64,000 nt of DNA, taken from assembly GCF_022664455.2 (NCBI RefSeq), contig NZ_JAKRKC020000001.1, positions 3,291,001 to 3,355,000 of the forward strand, in the 5' to 3' direction. Below are positions 50,459 through 58,479 of this stretch, piece after piece. Positions within the stretch are counted from its first letter, which is position 1. The number at the start of each line of letters is the position of its first letter. Both the position numbers and the translations under genes were made by a program. The stretch comes from Actinomadura luzonensis. Its GTDB lineage: Bacteria > Actinomycetota > Actinomycetes > Streptosporangiales > Streptosporangiaceae. Below the pieces are notes generated by a model that saw nothing but the letters and a program-made list of their open reading frames with translations, had not been told where the DNA came from and searched no databases.

Positions 50459-51334
50459 TCATCGGCGGACCACGCCGCCGGCCAGGCCGGCGACGATGTA
50501 GCGCTGCGCCAGCAGGAAGACGACCGCCATCGGCAGGACGACGAACAGGGTCCCGGCCATCAGGGCGCCCCAGTCGTTGATGCCGTCGTTCTCCTTGAGG
50601 TAGAGCAGCCCGATCGGCAGCGTCCGCATGTTGATCGAGTTGGTCGCGATCAGCGGCCAGACGAAGCCGTTCCACTCGTCGATCAGCGCGATCAGCCCGA
50701 CGGTGATGATCGCCGGCCGGGACATCGGCACGATGAACGAGACGATCGTGCGCAGATGCCCGGCGCCGTCCAGTTGCGCCGCCTCCAGCACCTGCCGCGG
50801 GATCGACCGGAAGAACTGGTAGAGCAGGAAGGTGCCGAAGGCCGACGCCACGCCCGGCAGGATCAGGCCGGCATAGGTGTTCACCAGGTTCAGCCGGCCG
50901 ATGGTGATGTAGTTCACCAGCAGCGTCACGTGCCCCGGCACCATCAGCGCGCCGAGCATGAAGATGAACAGCCAGCGCTTGCCCGGGAAGGGGAGGAAGG
51001 CGAAGGCGTACGCGGTGGAGATCGCCAGCACCACCTTGAGCAGCGTCCCGATCGCGGCCACCACGACCGAGTTGACCAGGAACTGGTCGAACGGGGCCAG
51101 CGTCCAGGCGTTGACGAAGTTGTCCAGGGTCAGCGAGCGCGGGATCAGCCGCAGTGGCCAGCTGTTGATGTCGGCGTTCGTCTTGAACGCCGTGCTGACG
51201 AAGAGGTAGATCGGGACCAGGAAGACCAGGGCCGCGGCCACCAGGGCGATCGCGCTCCACCAGCGCGGGCGGCGGGCGCCGGCCGGCCGGCGCGGAGCGG
51301 CCTCGGCGGCCGCCGGGGTCGGCATGATCGTCAT
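50459..51334 (-). CDS. ABC transporter permease (UgpE/MalG-like)
   Basis: 291 residues, six membrane helices. The EAA loop is LEAAQLDGAGHLRTIVSFIVPMSRPAIITVG; the C-terminal GLAGGVVRR is typical of MalG-type permeases. The start overlaps the previous permease stop (ATGA). No ATPase gene lies in the cluster, so a shared MsmX-type ATPase encoded elsewhere must power it. Confidence 0.92.
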   Translation of the reverse strand: MTIMPTPAAAEAAPRRPAGARRPRWWSAIALVAAALVFLVPIYLFVSTAFKTNADINSWPLRLIPRSLTLDNFVNAWTLAPFDQFLVNSVVVAAIGTLLKVVLAISTAYAFAFLPFPGKRWLFIFMLGALMVPGHVTLLVNYITIGRLNLVNTYAGLILPGVASAFGTFLLYQFFRSIPRQVLEAAQLDGAGHLRTIVSFIVPMSRPAIITVGLIALIDEWNGFVWPLIATNSINMRTLPIGLLYLKENDGINDWGALMAGTLFVVLPMAVVFLLAQRYIVAGLAGGVVRR

Positions 51335-52314
51335 CAGTAGTGCACCCTCCGCTCGACGAACCGGAACTGCAGCACGGTGATCGCCATCAGCACCACGAAC
51401 ATGATCATCGAGGCCGCGCTCGAGGTGCCGACGTCGGTCCGGCTGAACGCGGCGTCGTAGATGAACCAGCTCAAGGTGGTGGTCTCACCGGCGGGACCGC
51501 CGCCGGTCATCATGGCGATCACGTCGAACGCCTGGAAGGCCGAGATCGTCTGCGTGATCACCAGGAAGAAGGTGGTGGGGGAGAGCAGCGGGAAGACCAC
51601 CCGCCGGAACGCCGTCCACCGGCCGGCGCCGTCGATGCGGGCCGCCTCCAGCACCTCGGCCGGGATCTGCTGGATCCCCACCAGGTAGACGATCGCGACG
51701 AAGCCGAGTCCCTTCCAGATGGAGACGATGATCAGCGCCCACAGCGCCCAGGAGCCGTCGGTCGTCCAGGCCGGCGAGCTCGTGCCGAACGCCTCGAACA
51801 CCAGCCGGCTGAGGCCGTGGTGCGGATCGAAGATCAGCAGCCAGATGGTCGCGATCGCCGCCCCGGACAGCACGTGCGGGGAGAAGGCGAGCGTCTGCAC
51901 CGCCGTCGTGCCCCGGACGCGCTGCGCGAACAGCAGTGCCAGCGCCAGGCCGAGCACCAGGGTCACGACCACCACGACCACGACCCACACCAGCGTGCGC
52001 CACAGGACCTCGGGGAAGGCCGAGCTGCTGAACAGCGCCTGGTAGTTGAGCAGGCCCACCAGGTCGGCCTGCGGCGAGATGAAGTCCCAGGTGGTGAAGC
52101 TCAGGTAGATGTTCTCGATGATCGGCCAGTACGAGAACACCGCGATCAGCGCCAGGTTGGGCAGCGCGAACGCGGCGAACAGCAGGTACCCGCGCCGGCG
52201 CCGGCGTGTCGCCGCGAGCCGTAGCTCGGCGGCCCTTCCCCCGGGATCGACCGGCCGGCGGGCGCCGACCGACAGAGCGGATCTCGCACCGAGATCGCTT
52301 GCTCCACTGCTCAC
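51334..52314 (-). CDS. ABC transporter permease (UgpA/MalF-like)
   Basis: 326 residues with an N-terminal cytosolic extension of about 45 residues and six helices (LLFAAFALPNLALIAVFSYWPI first). The EAA loop is LEAARIDGAGRWTAFRRVVFPLLSPTTFFLV. First gene of the minus-strand block; the 138-bp gap to the divergent DeoR gene should hold the promoter and operator. The start is uncertain by up to ten codons. Confidence 0.92.
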   Translation of the reverse strand: MSSGASDLGARSALSVGARRPVDPGGRAAELRLAATRRRRRGYLLFAAFALPNLALIAVFSYWPIIENIYLSFTTWDFISPQADLVGLLNYQALFSSSAFPEVLWRTLVWVVVVVVVTLVLGLALALLFAQRVRGTTAVQTLAFSPHVLSGAAIATIWLLIFDPHHGLSRLVFEAFGTSSPAWTTDGSWALWALIIVSIWKGLGFVAIVYLVGIQQIPAEVLEAARIDGAGRWTAFRRVVFPLLSPTTFFLVITQTISAFQAFDVIAMMTGGGPAGETTTLSWFIYDAAFSRTDVGTSSAASMIMFVVLMAITVLQFRFVERRVHY

Positions 52315-52452
52315 GGGCTACCACCCATCCGCATCGACGACGAAACGCTGGCGACTTTACTGGCGACCCAGCGATCGGCCCTGGTCAGACGATTGCGAAT
52401 CTGTGATTATTGCGCGAACGTTTCGAACAGCTACGCAAGGGTGCACAACCGG

Positions 52453-53232
52453 ATGTCAAGCTCGTTTCAGGGCCGTGCCTTCGACCGTCAGCAGCGCATC
52501 CTCGACCACGTCCGGAGCGAGGGCCGAGCGGTCGTCTCCGAGATCGCCGGCCTGTTCGCGATCTCGCCCGCGACCCTGCGCAGGGATCTGCGCACGCTCG
52601 AGGCACAGCGGCTGATCGTCCGTTCGTACGGCGCTTTCTACCCCACCGACATCGGCCGCTACGAGACGCCGGTGGAGTACCGGCACAAGGCCCGCTCCGA
52701 GGAGCGGCTCGCGATCGCCGAGGCCGCGGTGGACCTGATGGCCGACGTCGGCACGGTGCTCCTCGACGAGGGCGCGCTGCCGGAGGACCTCGTCGGGCCG
52801 ATGCGCAGGCTGGAGCGCATGACCGTGGTGACCAGATCCCTGACCGTTGCTGCCGAACTCGGCCGCCACACTGAGCACGATGTGATCATTGTGGGCGGCC
52901 GGGTCCGGCCGGCGACCATGGGAACCGTCGACCGCTGGGCGACGGCCATGCTCGGGGAGCTGAACGTCGACCTCGCGTTCATGGGCGCCAACGGGGTGTC
53001 GATCGAACGCGGGCTGACGACCCCGGACCCGGCGGTGGCGCAGGCCAAGTCGGCGGCCATGCGGGCGGCCCGCCAGGTCGTGCTGCTGTGCGAGCACACC
53101 CGGTTCGGGGTGACCAGCTTCGCCAAGTTCGCCGACGTCGAGCAGCTGGCCTGGATCATCACCGGGAAACAACTGTCCCGATCGTCCGCGCAGCGCTACG
53201 GCGCGGTCGGCCCCCGGGTGCTGCGCGTGTGA
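52453..53232 (+). CDS. DeoR/GlpR family transcriptional repressor
   Basis: 259 residues from ATG 52453; the frame is open 20 codons further up. N-terminal HTH: FDRQQRILDHVRSEGRAVVSEIAGLFAISPATLRRDLRTLEAQRLIVRSYGAFYP. The C-terminal sugar-phosphate-binding DeoRC domain is present (TVLLDEGALPEDL, DLAFMGANGVSIERGLTTPD). DeoR proteins sense phosphorylated sugars. It probably represses the transporter/GDPD/polyol block it diverges from; glycerol 3-phosphate or fructose phosphate are plausible inducers. Confidence 0.92.
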   Translation: MSSSFQGRAFDRQQRILDHVRSEGRAVVSEIAGLFAISPATLRRDLRTLEAQRLIVRSYGAFYPTDIGRYETPVEYRHKARSEERLAIAEAAVDLMADVGTVLLDEGALPEDLVGPMRRLERMTVVTRSLTVAAELGRHTEHDVIIVGGRVRPATMGTVDRWATAMLGELNVDLAFMGANGVSIERGLTTPDPAVAQAKSAAMRAARQVVLLCEHTRFGVTSFAKFADVEQLAWIITGKQLSRSSAQRYGAVGPRVLRV

Positions 53233-53291
53233 CCGGTGAATGTCCGGTCGCCGCCCTGGCCGCGTGGTTCGGCCTCGGCGAGGTTGGGGGC

Positions 53292-53840
53292 ATGAGCTTC
53301 CGCAGAAGAGTCCTCACCGCCATGGCCGCCGCCCTCCTGGCGCTCGCCGGTCTCGCGCCTGCCCAGGCGGTCGCGTCCGCGTCGGAGGCGGCGTCCGCCC
53401 AGGCTCCCTCGTACTGCGTGATCGTCGTCGGCAAGGCCCCGCCGGGGGAGCCGTCGCCGATCCGCTCCCGCGCCTGCGGCAACGACTACGCCACCGTCCA
53501 GCGCCAGGCCGGCGCGCAGCAGACGGTCCTGCTCATGGAGTGGTTCTGGAACGCCAACAACCAGCCGCCCCTGCTCACCCGCATCCACGGGGACTACGGC
53601 GACTGCGACTCCGCCGGCTACCGCATCATCGTCAAGGACGACTGGGCGAACAACATCTCCGGCTTCAACGCCGAAAGCCACTGCAACGTCGTCACGGGCT
53701 TCAACTGGCCGTCCACGGTCGACTGGAGCGGCGACGAGCAGACCTGGGCCAACTACTCGGTGTGCGCCTGCCTGTCGCAGGGCTGGGTCGGCTCGTTCAT
53801 GAACGACCGCATCGAGGCGTTCTGGATCAGAAGGGGCTGA
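53292..53840 (+). CDS. Small secreted cysteine-containing protein, unknown function
   Basis: 182 residues from ATG 53292. Signal peptide about 1-32 (RRRVLTAMAAALLALAGLAPAQAVASA). The mature part has seven Cys (SYCVI, RACGND, YGDCDS, SHCNVV, VCAC), probably disulfide-bonded, with DxxGDCDSAGYRIIVKDDWANNISGF resembling small extracellular proteins common in Streptomyces relatives. No catalytic motif. It lies 59 bp after the DeoR gene but appears independent. Confidence 0.75.
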   Translation: MSFRRRVLTAMAAALLALAGLAPAQAVASASEAASAQAPSYCVIVVGKAPPGEPSPIRSRACGNDYATVQRQAGAQQTVLLMEWFWNANNQPPLLTRIHGDYGDCDSAGYRIIVKDDWANNISGFNAESHCNVVTGFNWPSTVDWSGDEQTWANYSVCACLSQGWVGSFMNDRIEAFWIRRG

Positions 53841-53864
53841 CGGCCGCCGTTCCCGGCCCGCCGG

Positions 53865-54416
53865 TCAGGACGCGTTCGTCATCGTGTACCACGTCGGCAC
53901 GAACGTCAGCAGGACCACCGCGCCGACGACCACGAGCGACCAGAGCGCGCGTGCGCCGGTGAGGTTCGCGGGGGAGACCGGCCGCCGCTTCCACCGTCCG
54001 ACCGCGATGATCGCCGTCGGGCCGCCCAGCAGCACGTTCGCGGGCACCAGCGCGTACTCGCCGCGCACGATGTGGAAACCGGCCGCGAGGATCATCGTCA
54101 GGGTCAGGCCGGCGGCGGCGAGCGGCGTCAGCGCCGGCTTGACCTTCGCCATCGCCGGCAGGATCAGGCCGATGCCGCCCAGCACCTCACAGATCCCGAT
54201 GAAGACGATCAGGGGTTGCGGCACCGCGGCGTACCAGGCCACGGCGTCCGGCGCCGCCGCGTACAGCGAGTCGTCGTACATCAGCACCTTGCCGAATCCG
54301 CTGCCGGCGAAGAAGAAGCCGAACACCGCTTGCAGGGCCCAGAGCACGCCGTTGAGCGTGACCCTCTTCGTGGCCTTGGCGGTGGTGGGCAGGGCGGTGC
54401 TGAGGTGTGGGTTCAT
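53865..54416 (-). CDS. DoxX-family membrane protein
   Basis: 183 residues with four to five helices: LNGVLWALQAVFGFFFAGSGFGKVLM, PQPLIVFIGICEVLGGIGLILPAMA, LTPLAAAGLTLTMILAAGFHIVRGEY and a C-terminal anchor. The GxxKL-type turn after helix 1 and EVLGGIGLILP are DoxX features. DoxX-like proteins are linked to membrane redox or thiol stress. It is divergent from a LysR gene 114 bp away, its likely regulator. Confidence 0.85.
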   Translation of the reverse strand: MNPHLSTALPTTAKATKRVTLNGVLWALQAVFGFFFAGSGFGKVLMYDDSLYAAAPDAVAWYAAVPQPLIVFIGICEVLGGIGLILPAMAKVKPALTPLAAAGLTLTMILAAGFHIVRGEYALVPANVLLGGPTAIIAVGRWKRRPVSPANLTGARALWSLVVVGAVVLLTFVPTWYTMTNAS

Positions 54417-54530
54417 GGTGTCACTGCCTTCTCGGTGGGTTCGTCCGCCCCACAGCCTGTCCGCAGGCCGGTACCGGCGACAACGCCAGGTCCGATAACG
54501 TGCCTTAACCTCACACTTAACGACGAAAGC

Positions 54531-55424
54531 GTGCGCGTGGAGCTGCGGGACATCGAGATCTTCCTGACCCTGGCCGAGGAGCTGCATTTCGGCCGGACCG
54601 CCGAGCGGTTGCACGTGACCCCCGCCCGCGTCAGTCAGGCGATCAAGAAGCAGGAGCGCCGGATCGGCGCCGCCCTGTTCGAGCGCAACAACCGGGCCGT
54701 GACGCTGACGCCGATCGGCAGGCAGCTCGTCGCCGACCTCGGCCCGATGTACCGCGGGCTGCGGGACGGCCTGGCACGCGCGGTCCGCGCGGCCGGCGGG
54801 AAGACCGAGGTGTTGCGCCTCGGCATGCTCTCCAGCAACGTCCAGGACTTCCGGCCGCTGCTCGACGGGTTCCACGCCCGGCAGCCCGCGTGCGAGGCGC
54901 AGATCCGGTACGTCGGGTTCGGCGACCCGTTCGGGCCGCTGCGGGCGGGGGAGGTCGATGTGCAGATCGCCTGGCTGCCGGTCAGGGAGGCCGACCTCAC
55001 CGTCGGGCCGGTCGTCCGCGTCGAGCCCGTCGTCCTCGCCGTCGGCGCCGGTCACCGCCTGGCCCGGCGGGAGACGGTGTCGTACGAGGACCTGGCCGAC
55101 GAGCTCGTCATCGGCGGCGCGAAGCCCGACTACTGGCGCGAGGCGCTCGTGCCCAGGCACACCCCGAGCGGCCGGCCGGTCCGCCTGGGGCCGGCCGTGA
55201 CCGCCGAGAGCGAGCTGCTCCCCATCCTGTCCAACGGCGAGGCCGTCGCGCTCGTGCACTCCCACGCCGCCCGCTACCACTCCCGGCCCGACCTCGCCTA
55301 CGTGCCCGTCCGGGACGCCCCTCCGGCGCGCTGGGCGCTGCTGTGGCGCACCGCCACCGAGACCGACCTGATCCGCTCCTTCGCGCGCACCGCCCGCCAG
55401 GTGGGACCCGTCGTCGCTACATGA
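54531..55424 (+). CDS. LysR family transcriptional regulator
   Basis: 297 residues. Homology starts at VELRDIEIFLTLAEELHFGRTAERLHVTPARVSQAIKKQERRIGAALFERNNR, a clear LysR HTH; GTG 54531 or 54537 are the start choices. The effector domain follows. The divergent gap has three TTAAC/TAAC direct repeats (54496-54520), fitting LysR binding upstream of the DoxX gene. Its last 8 bp overlap the convergent XRE gene. Confidence 0.9.
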   Translation: MRVELRDIEIFLTLAEELHFGRTAERLHVTPARVSQAIKKQERRIGAALFERNNRAVTLTPIGRQLVADLGPMYRGLRDGLARAVRAAGGKTEVLRLGMLSSNVQDFRPLLDGFHARQPACEAQIRYVGFGDPFGPLRAGEVDVQIAWLPVREADLTVGPVVRVEPVVLAVGAGHRLARRETVSYEDLADELVIGGAKPDYWREALVPRHTPSGRPVRLGPAVTAESELLPILSNGEAVALVHSHAARYHSRPDLAYVPVRDAPPARWALLWRTATETDLIRSFARTARQVGPVVAT

Positions 55425-56295
55425 TCAGCTTCACACCCTGCGGGTCACGGGCTTCGTCTGCTGCGGCCTGGACGCCGATGACGTCCAGCAGCCGCAGCCG
55501 CTCGGCGGTCTCGCTGCCCTCCGCCGCGCTGAAGGCCATGATCCGCAGGTCGGTGCCGAGCGCCGCCAGGAAGTCGCAGTCGAGGGTGAGCTCACCGACG
55601 CTCGCGTGCCGGACCGTCTTGGTCAGGGACTCGTGCACACCCACCACGCCGGAGTCCCACAGCGCCGCGAAGTCACCGCTCCGGGCACGGAGCCCGTCGA
55701 TCAGCGCGGCCAGCCCGGCGTCCTTCGGATAGCGGGCCGACGCCGCTCGCAGGTCGGACACGAAGGCCGCGCGGTGACCCGTCTTCCGGCTCACCGCCTG
55801 GGGATAGCCGGCGGGCGGCGCGACGAAGGACCACCACACCGCGTTCCTCCCGAAGCCGCGTGACGGCGGCGGGTCGCCGAACAGCGCCGCCCACAACGGG
55901 TTCCAGGTGATGAGGTTCCAGGCGGCGTCGTACACGCTCAGCGGTGTGCCGGTCAGCCGGTCCAGCAGGCGCTGAACGCCCGCCGGCACATGATCGCAAA
56001 CCTGCCCGGCGCTCGGCGCCGCCTGACCGGCGAGCACGAAAAGGTGCTCACGCTCCGCCGTCGTCAGCCGCAACGCCCGCGCCAGCGCGGACAGCACCTG
56101 CGGGGACGGGTTCGTCGACCTGCCCTGTTCGAGCCGCACGATGTAGTCGACGGACAAGCCGGCGAGCAGGGCGAGCTCTTCACGCCGCAGGCCCGGCGCG
56201 CGCCGGCCGCCGTCGTCCGGCAGGCCGGCCTCGGCCGGTTTCGTGCGGTCCCGCCAGGCGTGCAGCGCCCTGCCGAGATCCGAGGTTCCGGTCAT
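55417..56295 (-). CDS. XRE-family regulator with MmyB-like ligand domain
   Basis: 292 residues. HTH: RRAPGLRREELALLAGLSVDYIVRLEQGRSTNPSPQVLSALARALRLTTAEREHLFVLAG. The C-terminal half (VYDAAWNLITWNPLWAALFGDPPP...) is the MmyB-like PAS-type domain that binds a small, possibly lipid, ligand. It is divergent from the aldo/keto reductase gene (168 bp gap), a frequent pairing in actinobacteria, and probably represses it. Confidence 0.9.
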   Translation of the reverse strand: MTGTSDLGRALHAWRDRTKPAEAGLPDDGGRRAPGLRREELALLAGLSVDYIVRLEQGRSTNPSPQVLSALARALRLTTAEREHLFVLAGQAAPSAGQVCDHVPAGVQRLLDRLTGTPLSVYDAAWNLITWNPLWAALFGDPPPSRGFGRNAVWWSFVAPPAGYPQAVSRKTGHRAAFVSDLRAASARYPKDAGLAALIDGLRARSGDFAALWDSGVVGVHESLTKTVRHASVGELTLDCDFLAALGTDLRIMAFSAAEGSETAERLRLLDVIGVQAAADEARDPQGVKLIM

Positions 56296-56462
56296 CTCCC
56301 CGAGTATCGCCGATCGGCCGCGTCCCCGTCCTGGTACTGCGGGTCCACCGGCTGCGGCGGGCACTGGCCGAGGCCCGCGGATCCGCCGACGGTGGATGCA
56401 CCGGCCGACCGCCGGTGGCCGGCGGGGCCCCACCCGCCGCGCGGCGCCGAAGGAGCACGTTC

Positions 56463-57482
56463 ATGAAGTACCGCAACCTCGGGCGGACCGGGATCAAGGT
56501 CAGCCCCTACGGTCTCGGCACGCTGATGTTCGCCAGCCAGATGGGCAACGACCCGGACGAGTCGGCCCGCATCATCCACAAGGCGATCGACGCGGGAATC
56601 AACCTCATCGACACCGCCGACCGCTACGCCGACTCCGAGGACATCGTCGGAAGGGCACTGAAGGGCCGCCGCGACGAGGTGGTCCTGGCCACCAAGGTCG
56701 GCCTGCCCATGGGCGAGGACGTCAACCGGCAGGGCGGCTCCCGCCGCTGGATCACCACCGCTGTCGAGAACTCCCTGCGCCGGCTCGGCACCGACCACAT
56801 CGACGTCTACCAGCTCCAGCGGCCCGACCCGGACACCGACCTGGAGGAGACCCTGTCCGTCCTGACCGACCTCGTCAGGGCCGGCAAGGTGCGCGCCGTC
56901 GGCTCGTCGACCACGCCCGCCTCGCTGATCGTCCAGGCCCAGTGGGCCGCCGAACGCGCTGGCCTGCAGCGGTTCCGCACCGAGCAGCCCCCGTACTCGA
57001 TCCTGAACCGCGGCATCGAACGGGAGGTCCTGCCGCTCGCGCGGGAGTACGGCATGGGCGTCATGGTGTGGGGCCCGTTCGGTCAGGGCCTGCTGACCGG
57101 CCGGGTGCGCAAGGGCGGTGACAACGACCTCAAACGCGCCCGGTTCTCCCGGCACCTGTCCGACGAGCGCCGCATCGACGTCGTCGAACAGCTCGTCCCG
57201 CTCGCCGAGGAGGCCGGCCTGCGCCTGACCCACCTGGCCATGGCCTTCGCCATCGCCCACCCGGGCGTCACCGCCGCGCTCCTCGGCCCGCGCACCATGG
57301 ACCATCTCGACGACCTGCTGGCCGGAGCCGACGTCGAGCTGTCCGACGACCTCCTCGACCGGATCGACGCGATCGTCCCGCCGGGCACCGACGTCACCGC
57401 GCTCGACCAGGAATACCGGCCCCCGGCCCTGCTCGAGACCGCTCTCCGGCGTCGCCCCGCAGGGCTCCGGTCGGCGGCCTGA
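56463..57482 (+). CDS. Aldo/keto reductase with His-to-Gln change in the catalytic tetrad
   Basis: 339 residues, (beta/alpha)8 barrel. Asp50 and Tyr55 lie in LIDTADRYADSED and Lys78 in LATKVGL. The usual catalytic His of the YQLHRPDP motif is Gln119 (VYQLQRPDPDTD). The C-terminal NADPH site LTHLAMAFAIAHPGVTAALLGPRTMDHL is normal. ATG 56463 follows AAGGAGCACGTTC. With Tyr still able to act as acid the enzyme may work at reduced rate, or on another reaction. It is flanked by two MmyB-like regulators. Confidence 0.9.
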   Translation: MKYRNLGRTGIKVSPYGLGTLMFASQMGNDPDESARIIHKAIDAGINLIDTADRYADSEDIVGRALKGRRDEVVLATKVGLPMGEDVNRQGGSRRWITTAVENSLRRLGTDHIDVYQLQRPDPDTDLEETLSVLTDLVRAGKVRAVGSSTTPASLIVQAQWAAERAGLQRFRTEQPPYSILNRGIEREVLPLAREYGMGVMVWGPFGQGLLTGRVRKGGDNDLKRARFSRHLSDERRIDVVEQLVPLAEEAGLRLTHLAMAFAIAHPGVTAALLGPRTMDHLDDLLAGADVELSDDLLDRIDAIVPPGTDVTALDQEYRPPALLETALRRRPAGLRSAA

Positions 57483-57598
57483 ACCCCAAGGGGCCGGGAG
57501 TCGCCAGGAAGGACCACGCGGTGAACCGGCTGATCGACTCCACCTCGCGTTGCCACCCCCGTTACCCGCTATCTGGACAATCCGGGCACTATGGGGCT

Positions 57599-58453
57599 GT
57601 GGAACGTGACGAGTTCGGTGCCGCGGTGCGGCAGCTGCGGGAGAGCACGGCGCCTGCGGCTGTCGGGCTGCCGATCGGCCGCCGGCGGGTGCGAGGGTTG
57701 CGGCGGGAGGAACTCGGCGAGCTCGCGGGCCTGTCCGCGGACTACGTACGCCGTCTCGAGCAGGGGCGCAGCCATCCGTCGGCCGGGGTGGTGAACGCCA
57801 TCGCGCGGGCGTTGCGGATCGGACGGGCGGAGTACGAGCGGCTCTGCGCGCTGGCCGGGTACGCCGCCGTGGACGGGCAGGTGCCGAACGAAGTCGGCCC
57901 GGGCGCGATGCGGCTGCTGGAGCGGTTCACCGACACTCCGATGTTCGTCTCCGACGCGGCGATGAACCTCATCGCCGTGAACAGCGCGTTCATGGCTCTG
58001 AAGCATTGGGAGCTCACCGGGGACCCGTGGGAGTGGAACATCGCCTGGCGTACGTTCTGCGACCCGTTCAGCGGTTTCAAGCAGTCCGCGGATGACGCGA
58101 CCGACCATCAGGCGGTCCTGGTCGCCCGCCTGAGGAGCGCGCTGTTGCGCTACCCCGCCGACGCGTCGCTCGCCGCGCTGGTGGACGAGATGCGGAGCCG
58201 GAGCAGCCTGTTCGACACCTTGTGGCGCGCGCCGCGACCGGTGGCGGCCTACGAGAGCAGTGCCGCGTTCATTCATCCGGACGGCGGCTCCGTCACGCTC
58301 GTCGGCAGCCTGCTCGCCATCCCCGGCGACGACCTGGCGGCTTTGATGCTCACCGCGGCGCCGGGCTCGGCCGATGCGGCGCGCCTGGCGGAGATCGTCT
58401 CCGACGGCGGGGAACCGTCCATCATCAGGGTGGGCCGGCCTGGCCCGGGCTGA
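57599..58453 (+). CDS. XRE-family regulator with MmyB-like ligand domain
   Basis: 284 residues from GTG 57599; the frame is open further up with no homology. HTH: RVRGLRREELGELAGLSADYVRRLEQGRSHPSAGVVNAIARALRIGRAEYERLCALAG. MmyB-like C-terminal domain (FVSDAAMNLIAVNSAFMALKHWELTGDPWEWNIAWRTF). Paralogous in layout to the regulator at 55417. Its own target is not obvious; the aldo/keto reductase ends 116 bp upstream on the same strand. Confidence 0.9.
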   Translation: MERDEFGAAVRQLRESTAPAAVGLPIGRRRVRGLRREELGELAGLSADYVRRLEQGRSHPSAGVVNAIARALRIGRAEYERLCALAGYAAVDGQVPNEVGPGAMRLLERFTDTPMFVSDAAMNLIAVNSAFMALKHWELTGDPWEWNIAWRTFCDPFSGFKQSADDATDHQAVLVARLRSALLRYPADASLAALVDEMRSRSSLFDTLWRAPRPVAAYESSAAFIHPDGGSVTLVGSLLAIPGDDLAALMLTAAPGSADAARLAEIVSDGGEPSIIRVGRPGPG

Positions 58454-58473
58454 CCCCGCCGCGAGGAGCGGGG
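58454..58473. terminator. Hairpin terminator between convergent genes
   Basis: CCCCGC (58454-58459) and GCGGGG (58468-58473) form a 6-bp G/C stem with an 8-nt loop, immediately after the XRE stop codon and 7 bp from the PucR stop codon. Confidence 0.6.
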
Positions 58474-58479
58474 CGGCGC

